Source: Allgaiera indica
GTDB taxonomy: Bacteria; Pseudomonadota; Alphaproteobacteria; Rhodobacterales; Rhodobacteraceae
Reading direction: 5' to 3'
Length of the DNA: 64,000 nucleotides
Assembly: GCF_900106675.1 (NCBI RefSeq)
Contig: NZ_FNOB01000016.1
Location: 1 to 64,000 of the forward strand
Shown piece by piece: positions 43,443 through 50,980 of the stretch. A program made the position numbers and the translations under genes. Under the pieces are notes generated by a model. The model did not search any database, was not told where the DNA came from, and worked only from the letters and a program-made list of their open reading frames with translations. Position 1 is the stretch's first letter. Every line of letters starts with the position of its first letter.

Positions 43443-43805
43443 TCAGGTCTTGGCCGCCCCGGCGCGCAGGATCCAGACGCGCAGAAGGCTTGCGGCGATC
43501 AGCGCCAGCGCGATCCCCAGGCAATCGGCGTAGAAATCGTGGATATCGCGGTCACGGCCGACATAGGGTTGGATCAGTTCGACCAGGCCGCCCAAAGCGA
43601 CCGCCGCTGGGACCATGATCCTCAGCCAGCGCGGCCGGAACAGCGCGGCCGGCACCACCAGGCTGCCGAAGCCCAGCAGATGCTGGATCTTGTCGCTACC
43701 CAGCGCGTGCTGGGACAGCAGCGGATGTGGCGACAGCGTTCCCACGCCGATCAGCACCACAAGCGCCAGCGTCAGCGGCGCGGTATATCGAATGCCAATG
43801 TCCAT
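43443..43805 (-). CDS. VanZ-like membrane protein
   Basis: This 120-aa protein has four hydrophobic segments: LTLALVVLIGVGTL, HLLGFGSLVVPAALF, IMVPAAVALGGLVELI and CLGIALALIAASLLRVWIL. Between them, DKIQHLLGFG and VELIQPYVGRDRDIHDFYADCLG match the VanZ-like family pattern (D-K-x-x-H, then GRD-x2-D). The family's cellular role is unclear outside the VanZ glycopeptide case. It converges with the thiolase gene and is followed on the same strand by LysR upstream DNA; it is probably monocistronic. Confidence 0.85.
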   Translation of the reverse strand: MDIGIRYTAPLTLALVVLIGVGTLSPHPLLSQHALGSDKIQHLLGFGSLVVPAALFRPRWLRIMVPAAVALGGLVELIQPYVGRDRDIHDFYADCLGIALALIAASLLRVWILRAGAAKT

Positions 43806-43911
43806 CCGCAGACGTTAAGCAGATCGCCCCATCACGCACCATTCAAATCCTGCGTGACAGGGCAGCAGGCTGGCGGTGACTTGCCGGGGAGCGCGACGCC
43901 TCCGGCGGCTT

Positions 43912-44829
43912 TCAGCCGGGCAGCAAAGCCGCGCCGATCTCGGCCTTGCAGCGTGCCGCCATGAAATCCACGAAAACCCGGATCTTGGGATCCTTGAATC
44001 GCCGGTGCGGATAGAGGCAGGACAATTGAGCCGGCACCGGCGGCGACGCCTCGGCCACGATCTGCAACCGCCCGTCGCGCAGATATTCCGCCACCTCGAA
44101 CAGCGGCTTCATCACCACGCCGCGCCCGTCCAGCGCCCAGCCGGTCAGCACGTCGCCATCGTCGGATTCGAACGGCCCCGAGATCTCGAACCGGCGCGGC
44201 CCCTCGGGGGTTTGCAGCGTCCACTGGAATTCCTTCGCGCCGGGAAAGCGCAAGGTCAGGCAATCGTGCCCCGCCACCAGCGCCGCCCCGTCTTCCGGCA
44301 TCCCGCGCCGCGCGATGTAGTCGGGCGCCGCGCACAGCACCCGCGGGCATTCCGCGATCACCCGGACCTTGAGGCTGCTGTCTTCCAGGATCCCCAGATG
44401 GAACGCCACGTCCAACCCCTCTCCGGCCACGTCGATGACCCGGTCGGACAGCCTCAGACGCACGTCGATTTGCGGATATGCGTCCTTGAAGGCGGGCACG
44501 GCCGGCGCGATCAGACGCCGCCCGATCCCCAGGGGGGCGGCGACGAAAACGGTGCCGCGCGGGCTTTGGGTGGCGCTGACCACCGCCGCCTCGGCCGCGT
44601 CGATCGCGTCCAGCACCTTCAGCGCGCCCTCGTAGAACAGCCGCCCGCTTTCGGTCGGATGCAGGCTGCGGGTGGTCCGGTTGAACAGCCGCACGCCCAG
44701 ATGCTTTTCCATCTCCGCGACCCGGGCCGAGGCCACCGCGGGCGAAGTGCGCTGATCACGCGCCGCCGCCGACATGCTGCCCAATTCATAGACACGCACG
44801 AACATCTTGACGTTGTTCACATAGGACAT
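43912..44829 (-). CDS. LysR-family transcriptional regulator
   Basis: This 305-aa LysR protein has an N-terminal winged helix (about 1-62; FVRVYELGSMSAAARDQRTSPAVASARVAEMEKHLGVRLFNRTTRS region) and a C-terminal type-2 periplasmic-binding-like inducer domain (about 92-300; VDVAFHLGILEDSSLKVR, GWALDGRGVVMKPLF). It is divergent from puuD with 115 bases between, so it probably senses a purine-breakdown metabolite and controls puuD. The spacer is AT-richer than the surroundings (GGATTAACAAAAAGG). I recall this gene pair in several Rhodobacteraceae. Confidence 0.92.
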   Translation of the reverse strand: MSYVNNVKMFVRVYELGSMSAAARDQRTSPAVASARVAEMEKHLGVRLFNRTTRSLHPTESGRLFYEGALKVLDAIDAAEAAVVSATQSPRGTVFVAAPLGIGRRLIAPAVPAFKDAYPQIDVRLRLSDRVIDVAGEGLDVAFHLGILEDSSLKVRVIAECPRVLCAAPDYIARRGMPEDGAALVAGHDCLTLRFPGAKEFQWTLQTPEGPRRFEISGPFESDDGDVLTGWALDGRGVVMKPLFEVAEYLRDGRLQIVAEASPPVPAQLSCLYPHRRFKDPKIRVFVDFMAARCKAEIGAALLPG

Positions 44830-44944
44830 GGGGATTTTCTGGTCACGTTTGAAAGTCCTCTGACATTTGCCGGATTAACAAAAAGGTGGGCGCCGGTATA
44901 GCGTCGGGTGAAACGAGACCGGCGACGGCAGGGGGCGACGGCAG

Positions 44945-46198
44945 GTGGACTACGCAATCCTAGAGGACTGGCTGCAATTCGCGGTGCGCTGGTTTCACGT
45001 CGTCGCGGGCATCGCCTGGATCGGCTCTTCGTTCTATTTCATCGCGCTGGATCTGGGGCTAAGGCGCGACCGTCCGCTGGCCTCGGGCGCGGATGGAGAG
45101 GAATGGCAGGTCCACGGCGGCGGTTTTTACCATGTCGAGAAATACATGGTCGCCCCCGATGCCCTGCCAGAGCACCTGACCTGGTTCAAATGGGAGGCCT
45201 ACACCACCTGGCTGACCGGTTTCCTGATGATGGTGCTGGTCTATTACATGGGCGCGAACATCTACCTGGTGGATCCGAACGTGCTGGCGATGCCCACCTG
45301 GGTGGCAATCTGCATCTCCCTTGGCTCGCTGATCTTCGGCTGGATCGCCTATGACCTGATCTGCAAGTCGCGCTTCGGCGATGACAACACCCGGCTGATG
45401 ATCGGGCTTTATGTGATCCTGGTGGCCATGGCCTGGGGCTATGCGCATGTCTTCTCGGGCCGGGCGGCACTGCTGCACCTTGGGGCGTTCACGGCGACGA
45501 TCATGTCGGCCAATGTCTTCATGATCATCATCCCCAATCAGAAGATCGTGGTGGCGGACCTGCGCGCAGGCCGCACGCCGGACGCGAAATACGGGCGCAT
45601 CGCTAAGCAGCGCAGCACGCATAACAACTATCTGACGCTGCCGGTTCTGTTCCTGATGTTGTCGAACCACTACCCGCTGGCATTCGCCACCAAGTACAAC
45701 TGGGTCATCGCCAGCCTTGTCTTCCTGATGGGGGTGACGATCCGGCATTTCTTCAATACCTACCACAAGACCAAGCGCAAGCTCTGGTGGACCTGGGCGG
45801 TGACCGCGCTGATCTTCGGGGTCATCATCTGGCTCTCGATGGCGCCGCTACGGTCCGAGGAGGTAACCAAGACCGCCCAGCTTTCGCCCGCGGCGCTGCG
45901 CTTCGCCCAGGCGCCCGGCTTTAGGGACGTGACCGACATCGTCACCGGCAATTGCTCGATGTGCCACGCGCGGTCGGCGGCACAGAACGGGATCGTCGCC
46001 CATGCGCCGAAGGACGTGCTGCTGGAAACCCCGGCCGAGATCGCGCAGGAGGCAAAGCGGATCTACATCCAGGCCGGGGTGACCCATGCGATGCCGCCGG
46101 GCAACTACAATTACATGAGCCCCGCCGACCGCGCCCGGATCATGGCCTGGTTCCGGGCCGGCGAGGCCGGGATCAGGGCGCCGAAGCAGGGCGGCTAG
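44945..46198 (+). CDS. puuD: Urate hydroxylase PuuD (membrane urate oxidase with cytochrome c domain)
   Basis: This 417-aa protein oxidises urate to 5-hydroxyisourate at the inner membrane, passing electrons to the respiratory chain. Eight or so helices (first: WFHVVAGIAWIGSSFYFIALDLGL) form the DUF989 domain, containing several conserved histidines. A C-terminal cytochrome c domain carries CSMCH at 337-341 and a distal Met region (THAMPPGNYNYM). The start is GTG, preceded by AGGGGGCG, matching homologues that begin MDYAILEDWL. Hydroxyisourate hydrolase and decarboxylase genes are not in the window. Confidence 0.94.
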   Translation: MDYAILEDWLQFAVRWFHVVAGIAWIGSSFYFIALDLGLRRDRPLASGADGEEWQVHGGGFYHVEKYMVAPDALPEHLTWFKWEAYTTWLTGFLMMVLVYYMGANIYLVDPNVLAMPTWVAICISLGSLIFGWIAYDLICKSRFGDDNTRLMIGLYVILVAMAWGYAHVFSGRAALLHLGAFTATIMSANVFMIIIPNQKIVVADLRAGRTPDAKYGRIAKQRSTHNNYLTLPVLFLMLSNHYPLAFATKYNWVIASLVFLMGVTIRHFFNTYHKTKRKLWWTWAVTALIFGVIIWLSMAPLRSEEVTKTAQLSPAALRFAQAPGFRDVTDIVTGNCSMCHARSAAQNGIVAHAPKDVLLETPAEIAQEAKRIYIQAGVTHAMPPGNYNYMSPADRARIMAWFRAGEAGIRAPKQGG

Positions 46199-46234
46199 GC
46201 CCCACCGGCGCCCGGGCGCGCCCGGAGGCGCCCG

Positions 46235-47029
46235 CTACCCTTTCTGCCGCATCCCCCCGAACCCCGCCGACAGCGCGAAGACCACGGCCGCCGCGCAGAC
46301 AACCGACGGCCCGGCCGGGGTGTCGAAACGCAGCGAGGCCCACAGCCCCGCCAGCACCGCGACCATCCCGATCAGCGACGCGAAGACGGCCATGCGCTCT
46401 GGCGTTCGCGCAAAGCCCCGCGCGGCGGCCGCCGGGATGATCAGCATCGCGGCGATCAGCAGCGCGCCCACCACCTTGATCGCCACCGCCACCACCACCG
46501 CCAGCGCCAGCGTCAGCACCAGCCGCTCGCGCGCCGGGTTCACCCCCGATGCCTGGGCCAGATCCTCGCTCAGCGTCGCGGTCAGCAGACCCGGCCAGCG
46601 CCAGGCCAGCCCGGCCAGCACCAGCCCGGCGCCGCCCCAGATCAGCCAGACGTCATTCCATGACACCGCCAGGATATCACCGAACAGATAGGCCTCCAGA
46701 TCGACGCGCACGCCCGAAACGAAGCTGATAGCCACCAGCCCGACCGCCAGCGAGGAATGGGCCAGCACCCCCAACGTCGTGTCGATTGCCCAGCCGCGCC
46801 CGGCCAGCGCCGAAACCGTCAGCGCCATCAACAGTGCCACCCCCAGCGTGCCGGCGTAGATCGAGACAGAGAACCCCAGCGCCAGCGCCACCCCCAGGAT
46901 CGCCGCATGGGCCGTGGCGTCCCCGAAAAAGGCCATCCGGCGCCAGACCACGAAGCAGCCCAGCGGCCCCGCCGCCAGCGCCAGCCCGACGCCGGCCAGG
47001 GCCGCACGGATCAGGAAGGGCTCATACAT
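46235..47029 (-). CDS. znuB: Zinc ABC transporter permease ZnuB
   Basis: This 264-aa permease (ABC-3 family) has about eight helices. Marks are AGPLGCFVVWRRMAFFGDATAHAAILGVALALGF near the N terminus, LEAYLFGDILAVSWNDVWLIW, VVGALLIAAMLIIPAAAARGFAR, and a Gly/Ala-rich end. The ATG at 47029 overlaps the znuC 3' end by eight bases, so the two are translationally coupled. Order zur-znuC-znuB on this strand, with znuA divergent, is the usual alphaproteobacterial zinc-uptake locus. Confidence 0.95.
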   Translation of the reverse strand: MYEPFLIRAALAGVGLALAAGPLGCFVVWRRMAFFGDATAHAAILGVALALGFSVSIYAGTLGVALLMALTVSALAGRGWAIDTTLGVLAHSSLAVGLVAISFVSGVRVDLEAYLFGDILAVSWNDVWLIWGGAGLVLAGLAWRWPGLLTATLSEDLAQASGVNPARERLVLTLALAVVVAVAIKVVGALLIAAMLIIPAAAARGFARTPERMAVFASLIGMVAVLAGLWASLRFDTPAGPSVVCAAAVVFALSAGFGGMRQKG

Positions 47030-47798
47030 GGTCGGCCTCCGACATCTTCGCAGGGGCGGCAGCGGGGCCGCGGTCGTGATCGTGATCGTGATCGTGGTGA
47101 TGGTCATGATCGTGCTGGTACAACGCCAGCGTGCCACGCGTGCCCAGACCGAAGAGCGCGCGGTATTCCGGCGCGTTCGACACCACATGTGGCGTGCCCT
47201 GGCAGCAGACATGGCCGTTGAGGCAGATCACCCGATCCGAAGCGCTCATCACCACATGCAGATCGTGGCTGACCATCAGGATCGCACAGCCAAATTCGGC
47301 CCGCACCTCCTCGATCAGTTCATAGAAGGCGGCCTCGCCGGGTTGATCGAGCCCCTGGGTCGGTTCGTCGAGGACCAGGATGTCGGGCCTGGCCAGCAGC
47401 GCCCGGGCCAGCAGAACCCGTTGCAACTGCCCCCCGGACAGCCCCAGCATCTGGCGTTCTTCCATGCCGGCCATGCTGACCCGGGCCAGCACGGCGGCGG
47501 TGTCGGCCGCGCCGTGGCGGCGGGGCAGCGACAGAAAACGGCGCACCGTCAGCGGCAGCCCCGCATCGATATGCAGCCTTTGCGGAACATAGCCCAGCCG
47601 CAGGCCGGGTTTGCGCGTGACCCTGCCCGACGCCAGCGGCTGAATTCCCAAAAGCGCGCGCAGAAGCGTCGACTTGCCGGATCCGTTGGGCCCGACGATG
47701 GTGACGATCTCGCCCGGCTCCAGCGCCAGATCCACGCCCTCCAACACCGTCGCGCCGCCCAGACGGACGGTCAGATCGCGGGCTTCGATCAGGGTCAT
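47022..47798 (-). CDS. znuC: Zinc ABC transporter ATP-binding protein ZnuC
   Basis: This 258-aa ATPase has Walker A GPNGSGKS at 36-43, signature LSGGQLQRVLLARAL, Walker B DILVLDEPTQGLDQP and switch histidine in MVSHDLHVVM. CLNGHVCCQGTPHVVSNAPEYRALFG is typical of ZnuC. The C-terminal tail is a His/Asp block (about twelve residues of H and D near 235-250), likely a zinc-binding sensor or buffer. Its ATG overlaps the zur stop (ATGA), and znuB follows with an overlap: one operon under Zur. Confidence 0.95.
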   Translation of the reverse strand: MTLIEARDLTVRLGGATVLEGVDLALEPGEIVTIVGPNGSGKSTLLRALLGIQPLASGRVTRKPGLRLGYVPQRLHIDAGLPLTVRRFLSLPRRHGAADTAAVLARVSMAGMEERQMLGLSGGQLQRVLLARALLARPDILVLDEPTQGLDQPGEAAFYELIEEVRAEFGCAILMVSHDLHVVMSASDRVICLNGHVCCQGTPHVVSNAPEYRALFGLGTRGTLALYQHDHDHHHDHDHDHDRGPAAAPAKMSEADHV

Positions 47799-48358
47799 GC
47801 GCGGATCTCCGGGGCGGCGGACTGGCAGGCGGGACATAGGCCCACGGCCTCGACGCTGGCGCGATCAATGGCGAAATCGACATCCCGCGCGGCAAGTTTC
47901 AGCGCCTCGGAAACCCGCGCGCCCGGGGCCTCGGCGATGGCGTTGCAGCCGGTGCAGATCAGGAAGACCGGGCGATGCGCTTCGCCCGGGTGGGCACAGG
48001 CGGCAAAGGCGTTCAGGCGGCGGATACGGTGGGCAAACCCCTGCTCGACCAGAAATTCCAACGCGCGATAGGCCACCGGTGGCTGCTTGCCAAAGCCGTC
48101 CTCGGCCAGCCGGTCCAGCACCTCGTAGGCCCCCATGGCACGGTGCTGTTCAAGCAGGATTTCCAGCGTCCTGCGGCGCACCGGCGTCATCCGCAGGCCG
48201 CGCGCGGCCGCCAACGCCTCGGCCCTGCCCAGCGCCTCTGTGGTGCAATGGCCATGATCGTGACAATGGAACGCGCGGCCGGGGTCATCCGCCCCGGTGC
48301 TTTTCACACCGGGACCTTTCGCGACGGCGCCGGGCGCGGGCTGAATGGGATCGGACAT
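47795..48358 (-). CDS. zur: Zinc uptake regulator Zur (Fur family)
   Basis: This 187-aa Fur-family repressor has the winged-helix part MTPVRRRTLEILLEQHRAMGAYEVLDRL and RALEFLVEQGFAHRIRRLNAF. A dimer domain with CTGCN and CPAC cysteine pairs holds structural zinc. An N-terminal extension of about 50 residues includes HCHDHGHC, another possible metal site. The gene heads zur-znuC-znuB and faces znuA; two Zur boxes lie between, so it should repress both directions and itself when zinc is ample. Confidence 0.94.
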   Translation of the reverse strand: MSDPIQPAPGAVAKGPGVKSTGADDPGRAFHCHDHGHCTTEALGRAEALAAARGLRMTPVRRRTLEILLEQHRAMGAYEVLDRLAEDGFGKQPPVAYRALEFLVEQGFAHRIRRLNAFAACAHPGEAHRPVFLICTGCNAIAEAPGARVSEALKLAARDVDFAIDRASVEAVGLCPACQSAAPEIRA

Positions 48359-48372
48359 CAGAGCCTCACGGA

Positions 48373-48389
48373 ATGTTATGCTATCACAT
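48373..48389. promoter_or_regulatory. Zur box 1 (ATGTTATGCTATCACAT)
   Basis: This 17-base near-palindrome (ATGT-x-AT....AT-x-ACAT, 13 of 16 arm positions symmetric) agrees with the alphaproteobacterial Zur box built on TGTTATxxTATxACA. It starts 15 bases upstream of the zur ATG. Confidence 0.85.
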
Positions 48390-48397
48390 CTCTTGAC

Positions 48398-48414
48398 ATG
48401 TTATCTTATTACAT
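48398..48414. promoter_or_regulatory. Zur box 2 (ATGTTATCTTATTACAT)
   Basis: This second 17-base box of the same pattern is centred 25 bases from box 1 and 48 bases before the znuA ATG. Two boxes in one divergent region suggest one per promoter, or co-operative binding. Confidence 0.85.
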
Positions 48415-48453
48415 ACGATATGTCGTGACGAACCACAACCCCGGAGGCTTCCG

Positions 48454-49383
48454 ATGACATCTTCCCCCTTGCGCGGCCTGGTCGCCGCGGTGGCGCTGGC
48501 CCTGATGGGCACCTCGTCATTTGCCGGCGTGCCCCGGGTGGTGACCGATATCCCGCCGGTCGGCTCTTTGGTGGCGCAGGTGATGGGCGATCTGGGCCGC
48601 CCGGAAGTGTTGACCGGCAAGGGCGCCGATCCGCATGATCTGCAGTTGCGCCCCTCGCAGGCGGTGGCGCTGGCGCAGGCGGATCTGGTGTTCTGGATCG
48701 GGCCCGAACTGACCCCGTGGCTGGCGCGCGCATTGCAGGGGGCCGGGGGCCGGGCGAAGTCGGTATCGCTGCTGCATCTTCCGGGCACCAAGACCCTGGA
48801 TTACAGCGCCGGCCAGGGCGATCCTGCCGCCGCCGCGGGCGATCACGATCACGCGCATGACGAAGGCGCGCTGAACCCCCATGCCTGGCTGGATCCCGAC
48901 AACGCGCGGCTCTGGCTGAAGGCGATCGCGGCGGATCTGGCGCAGGCTGATCCCGCCCATGCGGCCCAGTACCGCGCGAATGCCAAGGAAGCCGAGGCCA
49001 GGGTCGCCCAAGCCGATGCGCGCGCCCGGCAGATCCTGGCCCCCGTCGGCACCCGCCCGATCATCGTCTATCATGATGCGCTGGGCTATTTCGCACGCCA
49101 TTACGGGCTGCATCTGGCAGGGTCGATCGCCCTGGGCGATGCCGCGACGCCCGGCGCGCGGCGCCTGGCCGATATCCGGGGGCTGCTGGCAAAGGGTGAT
49201 GCGGTCTGCGTGTTCCCCGAGGCCGGAGTCGATCCGCGGCTGGTCCAGACCGTGACGCAGGGCACGAAGGTGAAGATCGGCGCGCCGCTGGATCCTCCGG
49301 GCACGATGCTGGCTCCGGGGCCCAAGCTGTACGAGCGGCTGATCGAGGGCATGGCCCGGAAGATCGCCGATTGCGCCGGCTGA
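48454..49383 (+). CDS. znuA: Zinc ABC transporter substrate-binding protein ZnuA
   Basis: This 309-aa periplasmic zinc-binding protein has a signal peptide (LVAAVALALMGTSSFA, about 1-24). The zinc ligands are expected in GADPHDLQLRPSQ, LNPHAWLDPDNARLW and IVYHDALGYFARHYG, with a late acidic residue (GAPLDPPG). A short His/Asp loop (DHDHAHDE, about 130-137) is typical of ZnuA rather than manganese-binding MntA. The ATG at 48454 follows GGAGG. It is divergent from zur, controlled by the two boxes, and converges on moaB. Confidence 0.95.
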   Translation: MTSSPLRGLVAAVALALMGTSSFAGVPRVVTDIPPVGSLVAQVMGDLGRPEVLTGKGADPHDLQLRPSQAVALAQADLVFWIGPELTPWLARALQGAGGRAKSVSLLHLPGTKTLDYSAGQGDPAAAAGDHDHAHDEGALNPHAWLDPDNARLWLKAIAADLAQADPAHAAQYRANAKEAEARVAQADARARQILAPVGTRPIIVYHDALGYFARHYGLHLAGSIALGDAATPGARRLADIRGLLAKGDAVCVFPEAGVDPRLVQTVTQGTKVKIGAPLDPPGTMLAPGPKLYERLIEGMARKIADCAG

Positions 49384-49466
49384 GGGTCTCGCGCCGCTAC
49401 ACGGCCTCTTTCTCGGCCCGGTTCGCGGCAGGGTCCGGGCCGGGCCATCGCCGCCGGCCAGCAGGC

Positions 49467-50009
49467 CTATTTGCGCCGCAGATGTTCGTCCAGCCGCGGC
49501 AGGATCTCGATGAAGTTGCAGGGTCGGTGGCGGTAATCCAGCTGGAATTTCAGGATCTCGTCCCAGGCGTCGCGGCAGGCGCCCGGGCTGCCGGGAAGGG
49601 CAAAAAGATAGGTCCCCCCCGCCACGCCGCCGGTGGCGCGCGACTGCACCGCCGAAGTGCCGATCTTCTGCATCGAAACCATGGTGAACACCGTGGCGAA
49701 GGCCTCGATCTCTTTCTCGTAGACATCGCGGTGGGCCTCGACCGTCACGTCGCGCCCCGTAAGCCCGGTTCCGCCGGTCGAGATCACCACATCCACGCCC
49801 GGATCAGCGATCCAGGCGCGCAGTTGCTTGGCGATCTGCGCCCGTTCGTCAGGCAGGAGGGCGCGGGCGGCCAGGCTGTGGCCGGCCTCCTGCAGGCGCG
49901 CGACAAGCGTGTCGCCGGACTTGTCGTCGGCCTGGGTGCGGGTGTCGGACACCGTCAGCACCGCGATGCGGACGGGAATGAAATCGAGGGATTCGTCGAT
50001 GCGGCTCAT
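49467..50009 (-). CDS. moaB: Molybdenum cofactor biosynthesis protein B
   Basis: This 180-aa MoaB/MogA-type protein adenylylates molybdopterin or has a related role in Mo-cofactor synthesis. Marks are IAVLTVSDTRTQADDKSGDTL, VISTGGTGLTGRDVTVEA (the molybdopterin-binding loop) and TYLFALPGSPGACRDAWDEIL. The ATG at 50009 overlaps the uracil-DNA glycosylase stop (ATGG/TGA region at 50006-50009), so the two genes are co-translated. The length and C terminus (PRLDEHLRRK) fit alphaproteobacterial MoaB. Confidence 0.95.
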   Translation of the reverse strand: MSRIDESLDFIPVRIAVLTVSDTRTQADDKSGDTLVARLQEAGHSLAARALLPDERAQIAKQLRAWIADPGVDVVISTGGTGLTGRDVTVEAHRDVYEKEIEAFATVFTMVSMQKIGTSAVQSRATGGVAGGTYLFALPGSPGACRDAWDEILKFQLDYRHRPCNFIEILPRLDEHLRRK

Positions 50010-50839
50010 GGCAGCCCTTTCAGCCTTGCGCGAAGATCCAGAAGATCCGCCCAGGCCTCGCGCTTGGCATGGGGGTTGCGCAGCAGATAGGCCGGATGGA
50101 AGGTGGGCAGCACCGGCAGGCCCAGGGCTTCGGTCCATTGGCCGCGCATCCGTGTGATGCCGCGCCGGCCCAGCACGGCCGCGCAGGGCGTGTTGCCCAT
50201 CAGCACCAGGATATCGGGCGCCGCCAGGTCCACATGGCGCCGCACGAAGGGCATCATCATCGCGATCTCGGCGGCTTCGGGGTCGCGGTTGTGGGGCGGA
50301 CGCCAGGGCAGGATGTTCGAGATATAGACCGAGGCCTGCGGATCGGGACTGCTGCGCGACAACCCGATCGCCGCCAGCATCCGGTCCAGCAACCGCCCGG
50401 CGCGGCCGACGAAGGGCTTGCCCTCGAGGTCCTCTTCCCGACCCGGCGCCTCGCCCAGAATCATCACCCGCGCCGCCGGGTTGCCGTCGGCGAAGACGGT
50501 GGTCTTGGCGCCGCGCTTCAGCTCGCAATGACCGAAACCCGCGATGGCGTCGCGCAGCGCCTCCAGATCCGCGGCCCCACGCGCGGAAACCTCGGCCACC
50601 GCGACCGGATCGGGGCCGACCTGTGGCGCAGGCATCGGCTGCGGCATGGCGGCCCGCTGCGGGGCTGGCTGCGCGGCGCCCGGCTGCGCGGCATCGGACC
50701 CGGCTTCGGCGGGGGCCTGGGCCGCATAGCGGTTGATCGGGGCGTCGGACAGGGCCTCGTCCGCGCCCAGTTCGACCTGCCACGCCAGCATCGCCAGCGC
50801 GGTGTCGAAATCCAGATCTGGCCCGGCCTCTGCTTTCAT
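50006..50839 (-). CDS. Uracil-DNA glycosylase, family 4-like
   Basis: This 277-aa glycosylase removes uracil from DNA. A disordered Ala/Pro-rich region (about 40-85) precedes the UDG domain: FADGNPAARVMILGEAPGREEDLEGKPF (GEAPG motif 129-133), VGRAGRLLDRM, and HPAYLLRNPHAK (248-259). Family 4 enzymes have four Fe-S cysteines. Here C105 remains (in HCELK), but the second position is Lys108, the third is Trp179 (LPWRPPHNR) and the fourth is Met (AEIAMMMPF), so the cluster is probably absent. No UdgX KRRIH loop is present. It is coupled to moaB. Confidence 0.9.
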   Translation of the reverse strand: MKAEAGPDLDFDTALAMLAWQVELGADEALSDAPINRYAAQAPAEAGSDAAQPGAAQPAPQRAAMPQPMPAPQVGPDPVAVAEVSARGAADLEALRDAIAGFGHCELKRGAKTTVFADGNPAARVMILGEAPGREEDLEGKPFVGRAGRLLDRMLAAIGLSRSSPDPQASVYISNILPWRPPHNRDPEAAEIAMMMPFVRRHVDLAAPDILVLMGNTPCAAVLGRRGITRMRGQWTEALGLPVLPTFHPAYLLRNPHAKREAWADLLDLRARLKGLP

Positions 50840-50980
50840 GCCCGGAAGCTAGGCGATTCCGCGCCCGGTTGGAACCGGTTTCGCCACGCTTGACTTCCGC
50901 CACGGCGGGCGGCACATATCGGCCAGACATACCCGCAACCGGGCGTTCCGTGGGCGCCAAACCGACGAGGAGGAAGGCCG

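Noticed and set aside
50006-50839. UdgX (covalent uracil-DNA binding) assignment
   Set aside because: The KRRIH loop that defines UdgX is absent; the sequence runs from the GEAPG region through FVGRAGRLLDRM without an insertion.
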